Shown: positions 52,107-61,871 of the stretch, in pieces
Layout of the letters: every line of letters begins with the position of its first letter
Numbering within the stretch: position 1 is the stretch's first letter
Assembly: GCF_900114635.1 (NCBI RefSeq)
Contig: NZ_FOTQ01000002.1
Span: forward strand, 1 to 64,000
DNA: 64,000 bases
Reading direction: 5' to 3'
Origin: Shimia aestuarii
GTDB taxonomy: Bacteria; Pseudomonadota; Alphaproteobacteria; Rhodobacterales; Rhodobacteraceae
Program-made: the position numbers and the translations under genes
The notes under the pieces: model-generated
Told to the model about the DNA's origin: nothing
Databases searched by the model: none
Seen by the model: only the letters and a program-made list of their open reading frames with translations

Positions 52107-54893
52107 TTAGAAGTGCACCGAACGCGCGCCTGCGGGTTTTTCCATCGGCGGCGCGAACTTGGTCAGGTCAATGCCTTCAACGGCCTGCTTGTATTCGTCC
52201 AGCGTCGGTGTACGGCCAAGAATGGCCGACAGCACCACAACCGGGGTCGAGGCCAGAAGCGATTCACCTTTCTTGTCCGGCAGGTCCGCAACAACACGGC
52301 CCTGGAACAGGCGGGTCGAGGTGGCCAGAACGGTGTCGCCCTTTTCGGCCTTTTCCTGGTTGCCCATGCAGAGGCTACAGCCGGGCCGCTCGAGATAGAG
52401 AATGTTCTCATACTCGGTGCGGGCTTTGCTCTTGGGCATCAGGTCGTCGAACTCGAAGCCCGAGTACTTCTGCAGGATGTCCCAGTCGCCCTCTTCCTTG
52501 AGCTCGTCGATGATGTTGTAGGTCGGAGCGGCCACAACCAGCGGTGCCTTGAACTCGACACTGCCCTGGGCTTTCTCGATGTTCTTCAGCATCTGGGCAA
52601 CGATCTTGATGTCCCCCTTGTGCACCATGCACGAGCCGACGAAGCCGAGATCGACCTGCTTGTCGCCTCCATAGAAGGATACCGGGCGAATGGTGTCGTG
52701 GGTATAACGCTTGGACACGTCGGCGTTGTTCACGTCGGGGTCGGCGATCATCGGCTCGTCAATGACGTCCAGATCAACCACAACTTCGGCGAAGTACTTG
52801 GCGTTGTCATCCGGAGTCAGCGCAGGCTTTTCACCCGACTTGATTTCCGCAATGCGCTTGTCCGCCTTTTCGATCAGACCTTTCAGGGTCTGGGCTTCGT
52901 TGTCCATGCCCTTGTCGATCATGATCTGGATGCGCGACTTGGCCAGTTCGAGCGAACCGATCAGCGTGTCATCATTCGAGATACAGATCGAGGCTTTCGC
53001 CTTCATCTCTGCGGTCCAGTCAGTGAAGGTAAAGGCCTGGTCCGCCAGCAGTGTGCCGATATGAACTTCGATCACGCGGCCCTGGAACACGTTGTCGCCA
53101 TGCTGCTTGAGCATCTGCGCCTGCGTGGCATGCACAACATCACGGAAATCCATGTGGTCCTTCATGGTGCCCTTGAAAGTCACCTTGACCGATTCCGGGA
53201 TCGGCATGGTGGCTTCGCCGGTGGCCAGCGCCAGAGCAACGGTGCCCGAGTCGGCTCCAAAGGCAACGCCCTTGGACATACGGGTGTGGCTGTCGCCGCC
53301 GATGATGATGTCCCAATCCGACACGGTCAGGTCGTTCAGAACCTTGTGGATCACGTCGGTCATCGAGTGATATTGGTCCTTGGGGTCACGTGCGGTGATC
53401 AGGCCGAACTTGTTCATGAACGCCATCAGCTTGGGCGTGTTGGCCTGTGCCTTGAGATCCCAGACCGACGCGGTGTGACAGCCAGACTGATACGCGCCAT
53501 CAACCGACGGCGAGATCACGGTGGCCGCCATCGCTTCGAGTTCCTGCGACGTCATCAGGCCGGTGGTGTCCTGCGAGCCCACGATGTTGACCTTCACGCG
53601 AACATCCGAACCGGCGTGCAGGGTCTTGCCCGGGGTCACGCCACGTGCGTTCTTGTTGAAGATCTTTTCAACAGCGGTCAGGCCCTGCCCTTCATGGCTG
53701 ATCTCTTTGGACGGCGCGAAAGCCGACTTGAGCTCCTGACCAAGGGTTTCGGCGGCAAATGTCTGCAGCTTCTTACCAAAGACCACGGCATAAGAGCCGC
53801 CAGCCTTCATGAATTCGACCTTCTGCGGCGTGAAGGCCGCCGACACGTCAACCAGCTCGGTGTCGCCTTCGTAAAGCTTCTTGGTCTTGGTGTTGATGGT
53901 CAGAACCTTGCCGGTTTCCACCGAATAGGCCTGTTCCAGAACCGGATCGCCGTTCTCGTCCATCACCACATTGCCGTCTGCGTCGGTTTTCTTGACCCAG
54001 TTCTTGAGGTCGATACCGATACCACCGGTCACGCCAACCGTGGTCAGGAAGATCGGCGAGATGCCGTTGGTGCCAGCCACGATCGGGGCATAGTTCACGA
54101 AAGGCACATAGGGGCTGGCCTGCTTGCCGGTCCACAGTGCGACGTTGTTGATGCCCGACATGCGCGACGAGCCAACGCCCATCGTGCCTTTTTCAGCGAT
54201 CAGCATCACGTGCTTGTCCGGATGCTGCGTTTTCAGCGCTTCGATCTCGGCCTGCGCGGTCTCGGAGATAAAGCACTTGCCGTGCAGCTCGCGGTCCGAA
54301 CGCGAATGCGCCTCGGCACCCGGCGACAGCAGGTCGGTCGAGATATCACCTTCGGCTGCGATATAGGTCACAACCTTGATCTCTTCATCAATCTCTGGAA
54401 GCTCGGTGAAGAACTCTGCCTTGGCATAGCTTTCCAGAATGTCGGTGGCGACGGCATTGCCCGCCTTATGCGCGTCCGACAGACGGTCCATATCGGCTTC
54501 GTAGAGGAACACCTGTGTCTTCAGAACATCGGCGGCCTGCGCAGCAATCGCCGCGTCGTCACCAAGGGCCAGATCAAGCAGAACTTCGATCGACGGGCCA
54601 CCTTTCATGTGCGACAGCAGCTCGAACGCGAATTCCGGGGTGATCTCCGCAACCACGGCGTCGCCCAGAATGATTTCTTTCAGAAAGGCCGCCTTTTCGC
54701 CTGCAGCACTCGTGGTGCCGGGCAGCGTGTTGTAGATGAAGAAGTTGAGCGACGCTGCGCGGTGCTCATTGGCTTCATCCTTGATCTGGGCCACGAGCTC
54801 TTTGACAAGCGCGCCGTCATCAATCGGCTTCGGGTGCAGTCCCTGCTCTTTGCGGGCATCAATTTCTTTAAGGTAGTCAGTATACAAGCTCAT
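52107..54893 (-). CDS. acnB: aconitate hydratase B
   Basis: 928 residues, normal for AcnB. TCA-cycle enzyme turning citrate to isocitrate with a [4Fe-4S] cluster; AcnB can also bind mRNA when the cluster is lost. The N-terminal HEAT-like domain (about 1-155) with EHRAASLNFFIYNTLPGTT and the later GGDSHTRMSKGVAFGADSG and CSLCMGNQ (two cluster Cys) are visible. It can also act on 2-methylcitrate intermediates. Start ATG at 54893; the frame extends to 54965 without family residues. A palindromic site lies in its promoter region. Confidence 0.96.
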   Translation of the reverse strand: MSLYTDYLKEIDARKEQGLHPKPIDDGALVKELVAQIKDEANEHRAASLNFFIYNTLPGTTSAAGEKAAFLKEIILGDAVVAEITPEFAFELLSHMKGGPSIEVLLDLALGDDAAIAAQAADVLKTQVFLYEADMDRLSDAHKAGNAVATDILESYAKAEFFTELPEIDEEIKVVTYIAAEGDISTDLLSPGAEAHSRSDRELHGKCFISETAQAEIEALKTQHPDKHVMLIAEKGTMGVGSSRMSGINNVALWTGKQASPYVPFVNYAPIVAGTNGISPIFLTTVGVTGGIGIDLKNWVKKTDADGNVVMDENGDPVLEQAYSVETGKVLTINTKTKKLYEGDTELVDVSAAFTPQKVEFMKAGGSYAVVFGKKLQTFAAETLGQELKSAFAPSKEISHEGQGLTAVEKIFNKNARGVTPGKTLHAGSDVRVKVNIVGSQDTTGLMTSQELEAMAATVISPSVDGAYQSGCHTASVWDLKAQANTPKLMAFMNKFGLITARDPKDQYHSMTDVIHKVLNDLTVSDWDIIIGGDSHTRMSKGVAFGADSGTVALALATGEATMPIPESVKVTFKGTMKDHMDFRDVVHATQAQMLKQHGDNVFQGRVIEVHIGTLLADQAFTFTDWTAEMKAKASICISNDDTLIGSLELAKSRIQIMIDKGMDNEAQTLKGLIEKADKRIAEIKSGEKPALTPDDNAKYFAEVVVDLDVIDEPMIADPDVNNADVSKRYTHDTIRPVSFYGGDKQVDLGFVGSCMVHKGDIKIVAQMLKNIEKAQGSVEFKAPLVVAAPTYNIIDELKEEGDWDILQKYSGFEFDDLMPKSKARTEYENILYLERPGCSLCMGNQEKAEKGDTVLATSTRLFQGRVVADLPDKKGESLLASTPVVVLSAILGRTPTLDEYKQAVEGIDLTKFAPPMEKPAGARSVHF

Positions 54894-54976
54894 GGCGTTC
54901 CCAGCGATTTTGAGTTGGCTTTTGCGAGAGCGCCGGGGCAGAGATTCCCCCCCAAATCCCGGCACTCACTGTATTT

Positions 54977-54992
54977 GTATGCCGCGGTATAC
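54977..54992. promoter_or_regulatory. near-palindrome upstream of acnB
   Basis: GTATGCCGCGGTATAC: a 16-base dyad with a single mismatched pair, 84-99 bases upstream of the acnB start. It ends in GTATAC, which resembles half of a GntR/FadR-type site. Regulator unknown. Confidence 0.4.
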
Positions 54993-55160
54993 TAAAAGGG
55001 GGCGCGTTGCAAGTCCGATGACCCCGGCCTTGATGTCCCACCTGATGTCCGGACACTCTCGATCAATGTGCTTAGTAAGCTATTAAGCGGCATTTGGCAT
55101 GCCCATTAAACGCCAAAAAGGTGTGAGAAAACGTCCCATCTTCCAGTATGGCCATTTGCA

Positions 55161-55200
55161 AAAAAGAAAACGGGCGCTCAACCTTTTCAGGGAGCGCCCG
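55161..55200 (-). terminator. intrinsic terminator after tRNA-Val (CAC)
   Basis: - strand stem CGGGCGCT / AGCGCCCG (55193-55200 with 55171-55178) followed by TTTTCTTTTTT (complement of 55160-55170). Confidence 0.9.
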
Positions 55201-55210
55201 CTTCAAAGAA

Positions 55211-55285
55211 TGGTGGGTGATAAGAGATTTGAACTCCTGACATCTTCGATGTGAACGAAGCGCTCTACCACTGAGCTAATCACCC
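55211..55285 (-). tRNA. tRNA-Val (CAC)
   Basis: - strand cloverleaf: acceptor GGGTGAT / ATCACCC, discriminator A and encoded CCA (55211-55213), D-arm AGCTCAGTGGTAGAGC, anticodon arm CTTCG-TTCACAT-CGAAG giving CAC, T-arm AGGAGTTCAAATCTC. 75 bases. It shares the anticodon stem with the TAC isoacceptor at 50779. Confidence 0.93.
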
Positions 55286-55304
55286 GATGACGGGCTGTTT
55301 AGCG

Positions 55305-55748
55305 TTACTCCGCTGCGTCCGCAAGAGGGTCGGACGCACTTTCTTGGACGGCATCTAGGGATGCATTGTCCTTGCGCCGCACCCGCGTGATCAGAACTTT
55401 TCCACCGGAAATTTCCTTTTGTTTGTGCACTTTGACCTTGCCCAACGGCTGCAGGTTCAACGGGCGTCCATCAGCAAGCGCCTCGCCCAGAACCGCAAGC
55501 ATCGCTTCGATCGTCGGTTTCGCAAAGCGTTTCTTGATTCCGGAACGATCCACCACGGCCTCGATAAGCTCTTTCTTCTTGAGCTCTGCCCCGGCAACAA
55601 CGACCGTCGGCTCAGAAGCGACCACGGTTGCGTCTGGCGCGGCCTTGGGGGCCGTCGTCGCCTTCTTCGCACGGCTCGTGGTGCTGCGGGTTGTTTTCTT
55701 GGCGGTTGCCGGTTTGCGAGTCGTGCTCGACTTGCGAGTGGTGGCCAT
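55305..55748 (-). CDS. HU-family DNA-binding protein with basic N-terminal tail
   Basis: 147 residues, against about 90 for a normal HU. Residues 1-50 are a Lys/Thr/Ala/Arg-rich tail (RKPATAKKTTRSTTSRAKKA), like that of histone H1-type proteins. Residues 52-130 form the HU/IHF domain: LKKKELIEAVVDRSGI, then LGEALADGRPLNLQPLGKVKV and a shortened arm RRKDNA. It should bind and bend DNA and compact the nucleoid; the tail may add non-specific DNA binding or be a target for acetylation. ATG at 55748 with an AGAGG site. Stands alone between a tRNA gene and lon. Confidence 0.88.
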   Translation of the reverse strand: MATTRKSSTTRKPATAKKTTRSTTSRAKKATTAPKAAPDATVVASEPTVVVAGAELKKKELIEAVVDRSGIKKRFAKPTIEAMLAVLGEALADGRPLNLQPLGKVKVHKQKEISGGKVLITRVRRKDNASLDAVQESASDPLADAAE

Positions 55749-55871
55749 GGGTGCCTCTGATCTATTGCTTCGTTTGTTGCTCGATTGGAAACAGCCTATC
55801 AGTGTGCCGCTGACAAAGCCACCCTAGCCCGCAAAATCTTGCCAAGATGGTAACAAGAGCCACAATATGTG

Positions 55872-55911
55872 CGCAAAGAAAAGGCGTGCACCAATCCCTT
55901 GATGCACGCCT
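55872..55911 (-). terminator. intrinsic terminator after lon
   Basis: - strand stem AGGCGTGCA / TGCACGCCT (55903-55911 with 55882-55890), 12-base loop, followed by TTTCTTT. Confidence 0.88.
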
Positions 55912-55932
55912 CTCCATGATTTCATATTCGGA

Positions 55933-58335
55933 TCAATGCGCCGTCGCGCCAGCCCCCTTGTCCGATGCCATTGCGGCGGCGGCGGCTTCCTCGGCGGCTT
56001 CGTCCCATTCCACCGGCTCCGGCGCTTCGACCAATGCCAGCTTCAGAACTTCGGAGACATGCGTGACGGGAATGATCTTGAGACCGTCCTTCACGTTGTC
56101 CGGGATATCGGCCAGATCCTTTTCGTTTTCTTCCGGGATCAGCACCGTCTTGATACCCCCACGTAGCGCCGCCAGCAGTTTCTCTTTCAGGCCGCCAATT
56201 GGCATCGCGTTGCCGCGCAGGGACACCTCGCCCGTCATCGCAATATCCTTGCGTACCGGAATGCCGGTCAGCACCGATACAATCGACGTCACCATGGCAA
56301 GTCCTGCCGAGGGGCCATCCTTGGGCGTCGCGCCATCGGGCACGTGCACGTGGATATCGATCTTGTCGAACATCGGCGGCTTCACCCCGATCTGCGGGCT
56401 GATCGAACGCACATAGGAAGACGCCGCATCAATCGACTCTTTCATGACGTCTCCCAGCTTACCGGTGGTCTTCATCCGCCCCTTTCCGGGCAGTTTCAGC
56501 GCCTCGATATGAAGCAGATCGCCGCCGACGCTGGTCCAGGCCAGCCCGGTGACAACGCCCACCTGATCGGACTGTTCAGCCAGACCATAGCGGAACTTCT
56601 TCACGCCCAGGAAGTCGTCGAGGTTCTCCTCGGTCACGACCACCTTGTCGACATCGCCTCGCACGATCTGTGTCACCGCCTTGCGGGTCAGTTTCGCAAT
56701 CTCGCGCTCAAGGTTCCGCACCCCGGCTTCGCGGGTATAGCGGCGGATCATTTCCGTCAGCGCGCCGTCGGTCAGCTCGAACTCACCTTTCTTGAGGCCA
56801 TGGTTCTTGACCTGCTTGTCCAGCAGATGCTGCTTGGCGATCTCGAGTTTTTCATCCTCGGTGTAACCGGCCAGCGAAATGATCTCCATCCGGTCCAAAA
56901 GCGGGCCCGGCATGTTGTAGCTGTTCGCCGTGGTCAGGAACATCACGTTCGACAGGTCGTATTCCACCTCAAGGTAGTGGTCCACGAACGTGCCGTTCTG
57001 TTCCGGGTCCAGCACCTCAAGCATGGCCGAGGCCGGATCGCCACGGAAGTCCTGCCCCATCTTGTCGATCTCGTCGAGCAGGATGAGAGGGTTTGTGGTC
57101 TTGGCCTTTTTCAGCGCCTGAATGATCTTGCCGGGCATCGAGCCGATATAGGTCCGGCGGTGGCCGCGAATTTCGCTTTCGTCCCGCACACCACCAAGGC
57201 TGATGCGGATGAACTCGCGCCCCGTCGCCTTGGCCACGGATTTGCCCAGCGAGGTCTTACCCACGCCCGGAGGGCCGACAAGGCAAAGGATCGGGCCCTT
57301 GAGCTTGGCCGAGCGCTGCTGCACCGCGAGGTATTCGACGATGCGTTCCTTGACCTTCTCCAGACCATAATGATCCGCATCCAGCACGCCCTGCGCCTTG
57401 TTCAGGTCCTTCTTGACCCGGCCTTTCTTGCCCCACGGAATGCTCAGCATCCAGTCGAGGTAGTTGCGCACAACCGTGGCCTCGGCGCTCATCGGCGACA
57501 TGTTCTTGAGCTTTTTCAGCTCGGCATCGGCCTTTTCCCTGGCTTCCTTGGAAAGCTTGGTCTTGGCGATCTTTTCTTCAAGCTCGGCAATTTCGCCTTC
57601 GCCCTCTTCGCCGTCGCCAAGCTCCTTCTGAATGGCCTTCATCTGCTCATTCAGATAATACTCGCGCTGGGTCTTCTCCATCTGGGACTTGACCCGCGTC
57701 TTGATCTTTTTCTCGACCTGCAGAACGCTCATTTCGCCCTGCATCAGGCCATAGACCTTCTCCAGACGCTCGCTCACCGAAAGCGTTTCCAGAAGCTCCT
57801 GCTTCTGCGCCACTTCGATGCCGAGATGCCCGGCCACAAGGTCGGCCAGCCGTGCAGGCTCGGTGGTCTCGGCCACGGCACTCAGCGCCTCTTCCGGGAT
57901 ATTCTTCTTGACCTTCGCGTAACGCTCAAACTCGTCTGCCACCGTGCGCAGCAGTGCTTCGATCGTGGCCGCATCCCCCGGAAGTTCCGACAGGTATTCA
58001 GCCCGCGCCTCAAAATAGGACTCGTTTTCGATGAATTCGGTGATCTGCACGCGGCTCTGCCCCTCGACGAGAACCTTCACCGTGCCGTCGGGCAACTTCA
58101 AAAGCTGCAGCACATTGGCCAGAACGCCCGAGGTATAGATGCTTTCGGCGTCCGGATCGTCTTCGCTGGGGTCAATCTGGCTCGACAGCAGGATCTGCTT
58201 GTCGTCACCCATGACCTCTTCCAACGCCCGCACCGATTTTTCGCGCCCTACGAAAAGCGGCACGATCATGTGCGGAAATACCACGATATCCCGCAAAGGC
58301 AGGACCGGGTAGGAAGTGTTGAGAGGCTCTTGCAT
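55933..58335 (-). CDS. lon: ATP-dependent Lon protease
   Basis: 800 residues, full length. N-terminal substrate-binding domain (about 10-200, YPVLPLRDIVVFPHM), coiled coil (about 205-280), AAA+ module with Walker A GPPGVGKTS at about 354-362 and Walker B LILLDEIDKMG, and the C-terminal protease domain with the catalytic Ser in DGPSAGLAM and Lys in GGLKEKLLAA. It degrades misfolded and short-lived regulatory proteins. Start ATG at 58335 chosen by family alignment. A heat-shock (sigma-32) type promoter is visible 84 bases upstream. Confidence 0.97.
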   Translation of the reverse strand: MQEPLNTSYPVLPLRDIVVFPHMIVPLFVGREKSVRALEEVMGDDKQILLSSQIDPSEDDPDAESIYTSGVLANVLQLLKLPDGTVKVLVEGQSRVQITEFIENESYFEARAEYLSELPGDAATIEALLRTVADEFERYAKVKKNIPEEALSAVAETTEPARLADLVAGHLGIEVAQKQELLETLSVSERLEKVYGLMQGEMSVLQVEKKIKTRVKSQMEKTQREYYLNEQMKAIQKELGDGEEGEGEIAELEEKIAKTKLSKEAREKADAELKKLKNMSPMSAEATVVRNYLDWMLSIPWGKKGRVKKDLNKAQGVLDADHYGLEKVKERIVEYLAVQQRSAKLKGPILCLVGPPGVGKTSLGKSVAKATGREFIRISLGGVRDESEIRGHRRTYIGSMPGKIIQALKKAKTTNPLILLDEIDKMGQDFRGDPASAMLEVLDPEQNGTFVDHYLEVEYDLSNVMFLTTANSYNMPGPLLDRMEIISLAGYTEDEKLEIAKQHLLDKQVKNHGLKKGEFELTDGALTEMIRRYTREAGVRNLEREIAKLTRKAVTQIVRGDVDKVVVTEENLDDFLGVKKFRYGLAEQSDQVGVVTGLAWTSVGGDLLHIEALKLPGKGRMKTTGKLGDVMKESIDAASSYVRSISPQIGVKPPMFDKIDIHVHVPDGATPKDGPSAGLAMVTSIVSVLTGIPVRKDIAMTGEVSLRGNAMPIGGLKEKLLAALRGGIKTVLIPEENEKDLADIPDNVKDGLKIIPVTHVSEVLKLALVEAPEPVEWDEAAEEAAAAAMASDKGAGATAH

Positions 58336-58878
58336 GCTCTGTCCTTGTTCTTGGCAAAACGGCACTGGTCCCGCTTGGCGGCAACCCATGGGCCGTTTCC
58401 GTTTCCTGGTAATCAAAGCTGGGGTGGCGAAGCCTGTTTTTCAACCGCACCACTGCTCTGACAAACCGTGCCAACAAACATACTGGCCCCGTCAGGCGCT
58501 GCAAGGCACGATTGCGCCGAATTGCACATGTCGCGCCCGCCGTGCTTGTCAAACATGACTGTCTCCAATTGATGACACGCGCTCTCCCCAAGGGGATGTC
58601 AAAACGCTCACCGTCGTCATTCCTGCGCTTTCACAATTGGTTGAAAACTCCGCTGTTCGCAGAATTGGGCACCGTCCTGCCACGTGTGCGTTCGATCCGG
58701 CGAACCATGCCACCGAGACCTGGTGATGTCTGGAACAGCGCAGAGGATCTCAAGGCACGGCGCCACACCATTCACGTTACAGCGCGGCAGACTGACCTGA
58801 CCATCACGATTCGCGCAGCGAGTCGCCAAAGCGCCGGCCATGAATGCCTCTCGCCACCTACTCCGAACGCATCGCAAT
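58336..58878. other. 543-base intergenic region upstream of lon
   Basis: Contains the lon promoter near 58419-58444. The rest shows no gene that I can support: the only open frame (58512-58997, +) has a Ser/Arg/Pro-rich shadow composition and runs into a gene on the other strand. Confidence 0.6.
58419..58444 (-). promoter_or_regulatory. sigma-32-like promoter of lon
   Basis: On the - strand TTGAAA (58439-58444) and CCCCAG (58419-58424) are 14 bases apart, close to the heat-shock consensus CTTGAAA-N13-15-CCCCAT. It sits 84 bases before the lon ATG, as expected for a heat-induced protease. Confidence 0.65.
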
Positions 58879-59082
58879 CTAATCTGCGTTCCGCTCCCGG
58901 GCTTCACGTCTGGCCCAATAGACTGCCAATGCCACGGCCAGCACGCCAAAGACGAAGAAGATCATACTGGTGCCCTGAACACCCATCCAGGAAGTGATCG
59001 CCATCACGACAAAGAAGAAAGCCGAACAGATGATCATGCGGAACTTCATTTCCCGCGCCGAAGTCTTTCGGAATATCGCCAT
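58879..59082 (-). CDS. small membrane protein of unknown function
   Basis: 67 residues with two membrane helices (about 17-33 and 38-55), a basic N-terminus (FRKTSAREMKFRM) and a charged C-terminal end (WARREARERNAD). ATG at 59082 has a perfect AGGAGG site 6 bases upstream, which strongly supports translation. No family recognised. Between tgt and lon, same strand, but gaps on both sides suggest its own promoter. Confidence 0.75.
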   Translation of the reverse strand: MAIFRKTSAREMKFRMIICSAFFFVVMAITSWMGVQGTSMIFFVFGVLAVALAVYWARREARERNAD

Positions 59083-59265
59083 TGTGGCCTCCTGCTATCC
59101 TGATCGCCGGGACAGGTTATTCCCTTGATTTGGTCCTGTCATGCTCCGTTCAGACTCTCTTTGGGGTTTATGCCGAAGTCTCCAACGCTCAGGCAGGCCA
59201 TCGGCCCTGAAACACGTTGGTCCGATCAATCAGTCCAAGTGGGGATTGCGCTCCTGCGGCCAGAG

Positions 59266-60396
59266 TTACAGTGGCTCAATATCGCCTTGCGCCCGCTGCG
59301 CATGGAAGTCCGCTTCCCAACTGTCAAAAGTACCAGCAGCGATCGCAGCCCGCATCCCAGCCATGATTTCCTGAAAATAATGCAGGTTATGCCAAGTCAG
59401 CAGCATCCCCGAGATCATCTCGTTGGCCCGAAACACATGATGCAGGTAGGCGCGCGAATAATTGGCACAGGCCGGACAGGTGCAGGCCGCATCCAAGGGG
59501 CGCGGATCATCGGCATGGCGCGCATTCTTGATGTTGACCACTCCGTGCCGCGTGAACACCTGTCCCGTGCGCCCGGAACGGGACGGCAGTACGCAATCCA
59601 TCATGTCGATTCCGCGTTTGACTGCGCCGACAATGTCGTCGGGCTTGCCCACCCCCATCAGGTAGCGCGGCTTGTCTTCGGGCAAAAAACCGGGCGCATA
59701 ATCGAGACAGTCGAACATGGCCGCCTGCCCTTCCCCAACGGCCAGACCACCCACTGCATAGCCCTCGAAGCCGATCGCCTTGAGCGCCTCCGCACTTTCT
59801 TCGCGCAGGTCTTTTTCAAGACCACCCTGCATGATCCCGAAGAGTGCGTGCCCCGGTCGATCCCCAAAGGCCTCCCGCGAGCGTTCCGCCCAGCGCATTG
59901 ACAGGCGCATCGAGTCCGCGATGCGATCCCGGTCGGCAGGCAATGCAGGACATTCGTCAAAGCACATGACGATGTCGCTACCCAAAAGCCGCTGGATCTC
60001 CATCGAACGTTCCGGAGTCAGTTCGTGCTTGGACCCGTCGATATGCGATTTGAAGGTCACGCCCTTCTCCGTGAGCTTGCGCAACCCCGCCAGCGACATC
60101 ACCTGAAAGCCCCCGGAATCGGTGAGGATCGGACGCTCCCAGTTCATGAACTTGTGCAGCCCCCCAAGCCGGTCGATCCGTTCGGCCGTAGGGCGCAGCA
60201 TCAGGTGATAGGTGTTTCCCAACAAGATATCCGCCCCGGTTGCCCGCACACTTTCAGGCATCATCGCCTTGACCGTCGCCGCTGTGCCCACAGGCATGAA
60301 AGCCGGGGTGCGCACTTCGCCACGGGGCGTGGAGATCACACCGGTTCGGGCCTTGCCATCGGTGGCCTTGAGTTCAAAGGAGATCTTGACCGACAT
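59266..60396 (-). CDS. tgt: tRNA-guanine transglycosylase
   Basis: 376 residues. Exchanges the wobble guanine of tRNAs for Asp, Asn, His and Tyr with preQ1, a step to queuosine. The catalytic Asp of [12 protein letters not shown] (about 92), the nucleophile Asp in [17 protein letters not shown] near 265, and the Zn site CTCPAC (about 302-307) with a later His (THNLHYF-like [10 protein letters not shown]) are all present. Start ATG at 60396; the frame extends upstream without family residues. It diverges from an MFS gene, 153 bases away. The duplicated tRNA-Asp genes in this window encode one of its substrates. Confidence 0.96.
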   Translation of the reverse strand: MSVKISFELKATDGKARTGVISTPRGEVRTPAFMPVGTAATVKAMMPESVRATGADILLGNTYHLMLRPTAERIDRLGGLHKFMNWERPILTDSGGFQVMSLAGLRKLTEKGVTFKSHIDGSKHELTPERSMEIQRLLGSDIVMCFDECPALPADRDRIADSMRLSMRWAERSREAFGDRPGHALFGIMQGGLEKDLREESAEALKAIGFEGYAVGGLAVGEGQAAMFDCLDYAPGFLPEDKPRYLMGVGKPDDIVGAVKRGIDMMDCVLPSRSGRTGQVFTRHGVVNIKNARHADDPRPLDAACTCPACANYSRAYLHHVFRANEMISGMLLTWHNLHYFQEIMAGMRAAIAAGTFDSWEADFHAQRAQGDIEPL

Positions 60397-60549
60397 CGCG
60401 TTCCCGCCCTGCATCTTTCGTTGATCGCAGCCTTTTGCGCCAATTGCCGTCTTTTGCCAAGCCCGACTGCCGCCAAATTCATGCTGCCTTCGGGCGCGAA
60501 CCTCCCTGCCCCATGGCATTCGCTGGACATCTTGGATAATGATTTCGCC

Positions 60550-61740
60550 ATGATTTCCTCGCTCCGTTTCTCAGTGTTTGCCATCTTCCTGCTGTGGACG
60601 TCAGGGCTGGCGGCCGCGGCGCAGTTTGCAAAGATCGCAGTCCCTTTCGACATCCTTCAGGCAACGACCTATCCGCAGGCGGGCAACGCCGCTGGGTGGC
60701 TCTTGACCCTGATCAGCGCGCTTGGGGCCGTCTTGGGTATGGTCGCGGGAACTCTGGTCGGACAAATTGGCAGCATGCGCATACTCGTTGCATCCTTGGC
60801 TCTGGGAGCGGCCTGTTCGGTCTGGCAGGCGACCTTGCCTTCCCTTCCGGTCATGATGTTGTCGCGTCTGATCGAAGGTCTTTCCCATCTGGGCATCGTC
60901 GTAGCAGCACCAACCCTCATCGCCGAGCTCAGCCCCGACCGAATACGTGGGGCGGCACTGTCGCTCTGGAGCACGTTCTTTGGTGTCAGTTTTGCCCTAA
61001 CAGCATGGTTTGGCTTGCCACTAGTTCAGTCAGCCGGAATCGAGGCGCTGTTTTTGGTGCACTCTGCGATCATGGCAATGCTCGCCATTGGCCTGTTCCT
61101 GATCCTGAGGCGCGTCGTTCCCCAGGCGGGGATCCGTCCATCGCTGTCTCTGCGCCGCATCGTGCGGGAGCACGCACAATCCTATGGCTCCCCCTATATC
61201 TCCGCCGCCTCGCTTGGATGGATCTTCTATACGCTCACCTTTGTCTCGCTCCTGACCTTGTTGCCGCCACTCCTGCCTTACGAGACGCGTGCGACAATCA
61301 CGGGCGCAATGCCGCTGGCAAGCATCACCGTGTCGCTTCTGTGTGTCCCCTTGCTGCTCACGCGGATCGCAGCCGCCCATCTGGTTTCACTCGGCTTCTT
61401 GCTTGCCGTGCTGGTGTTGGCCCTTTTGCCACTTGGCGTACCGGTCGGGGCGGTGGCCATTGCCCTCTTTGCCATGCTTGGTCTGGTACAGGGGGCAACG
61501 TTTGCCTCTGTTCCCCAGTTGAACGCCTCTTTGGAAACCCGTGCTCTTGCCAATGGAACGCTCGCCCAAATGGGCAATATCGGAAATCTTTTCGGAACAC
61601 CGATCCTGCTGGCCGTCTTGATCCAAGGCGGCGCCCCCCTCGCCTTCACCTGCATCGCCATCATTTATGCTTTGGGTGCAGCGGTTCACGCATATCTTGG
61701 CCTGATCCGTCGCAGGCAGGGCAGAACTCAAGGCCCCTGA
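60550..61740 (+). CDS. MFS transporter
   Basis: 396 residues with 12 membrane helices and the MFS loop motifs: a first-half signature [17 protein letters not shown] (about 66-82, motif A variant) and [30 protein letters not shown] (helix 4-5 region). Possibly an exporter of a small molecule, in the line of CynX/NimT-type or drug carriers; the substrate is not known. ATG at 60550; the open frame upstream overlaps tgt in the antisense direction. No neighbour gives a clue. Confidence 0.88.
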   Translation: MISSLRFSVFAIFLLWTSGLAAAAQFAKIAVPFDILQATTYPQAGNAAGWLLTLISALGAVLGMVAGTLVGQIGSMRILVASLALGAACSVWQATLPSLPVMMLSRLIEGLSHLGIVVAAPTLIAELSPDRIRGAALSLWSTFFGVSFALTAWFGLPLVQSAGIEALFLVHSAIMAMLAIGLFLILRRVVPQAGIRPSLSLRRIVREHAQSYGSPYISAASLGWIFYTLTFVSLLTLLPPLLPYETRATITGAMPLASITVSLLCVPLLLTRIAAAHLVSLGFLLAVLVLALLPLGVPVGAVAIALFAMLGLVQGATFASVPQLNASLETRALANGTLAQMGNIGNLFGTPILLAVLIQGGAPLAFTCIAIIYALGAAVHAYLGLIRRRQGRTQGP

Positions 61741-61871
61741 ACCTGCCATGGGTCATGCTGGCCTTTTCAGAAAACACGAGACAGTCAGACCATTTCGCGC
61801 CATACCGGCTTGAAGATGATGGCCTCATCCCTCATTTGCCTAGTGGCGTGTACGACAGTGGAGAGCAACTT

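Larger units (their letters stand above)
54894..55210. other. 317-base intergenic region upstream of acnB
   Basis: No gene seen. Contains the near-palindrome at 54977-54992, a GC-poor stretch around 55060-55110 and the terminator of the tRNA-Val(CAC) gene at 55161-55200. Confidence 0.6.

Noticed and set aside
52089-54995. 968-codon open frame antisense to acnB
   Set aside because: Complete overlap with a full-length aconitase B; translation has His/Arg/Val-rich shadow character.
56344-58461. 705-codon open frame antisense to lon
   Set aside because: Entirely opposite to a complete Lon with all catalytic motifs; no recognisable domain.
58512-58997. 161-codon open frame between lon and tgt
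   Set aside because: Arg/Ser/Pro-rich, no ribosome site, and it overlaps the better-supported small membrane protein on the other strand.
60594-61871. Long upstream extension of the band-7 gene
   Set aside because: It overlaps the MFS gene in another frame and is Arg/Gly/His-rich; the ATG at 61872 gives a normal stomatin-like protein.
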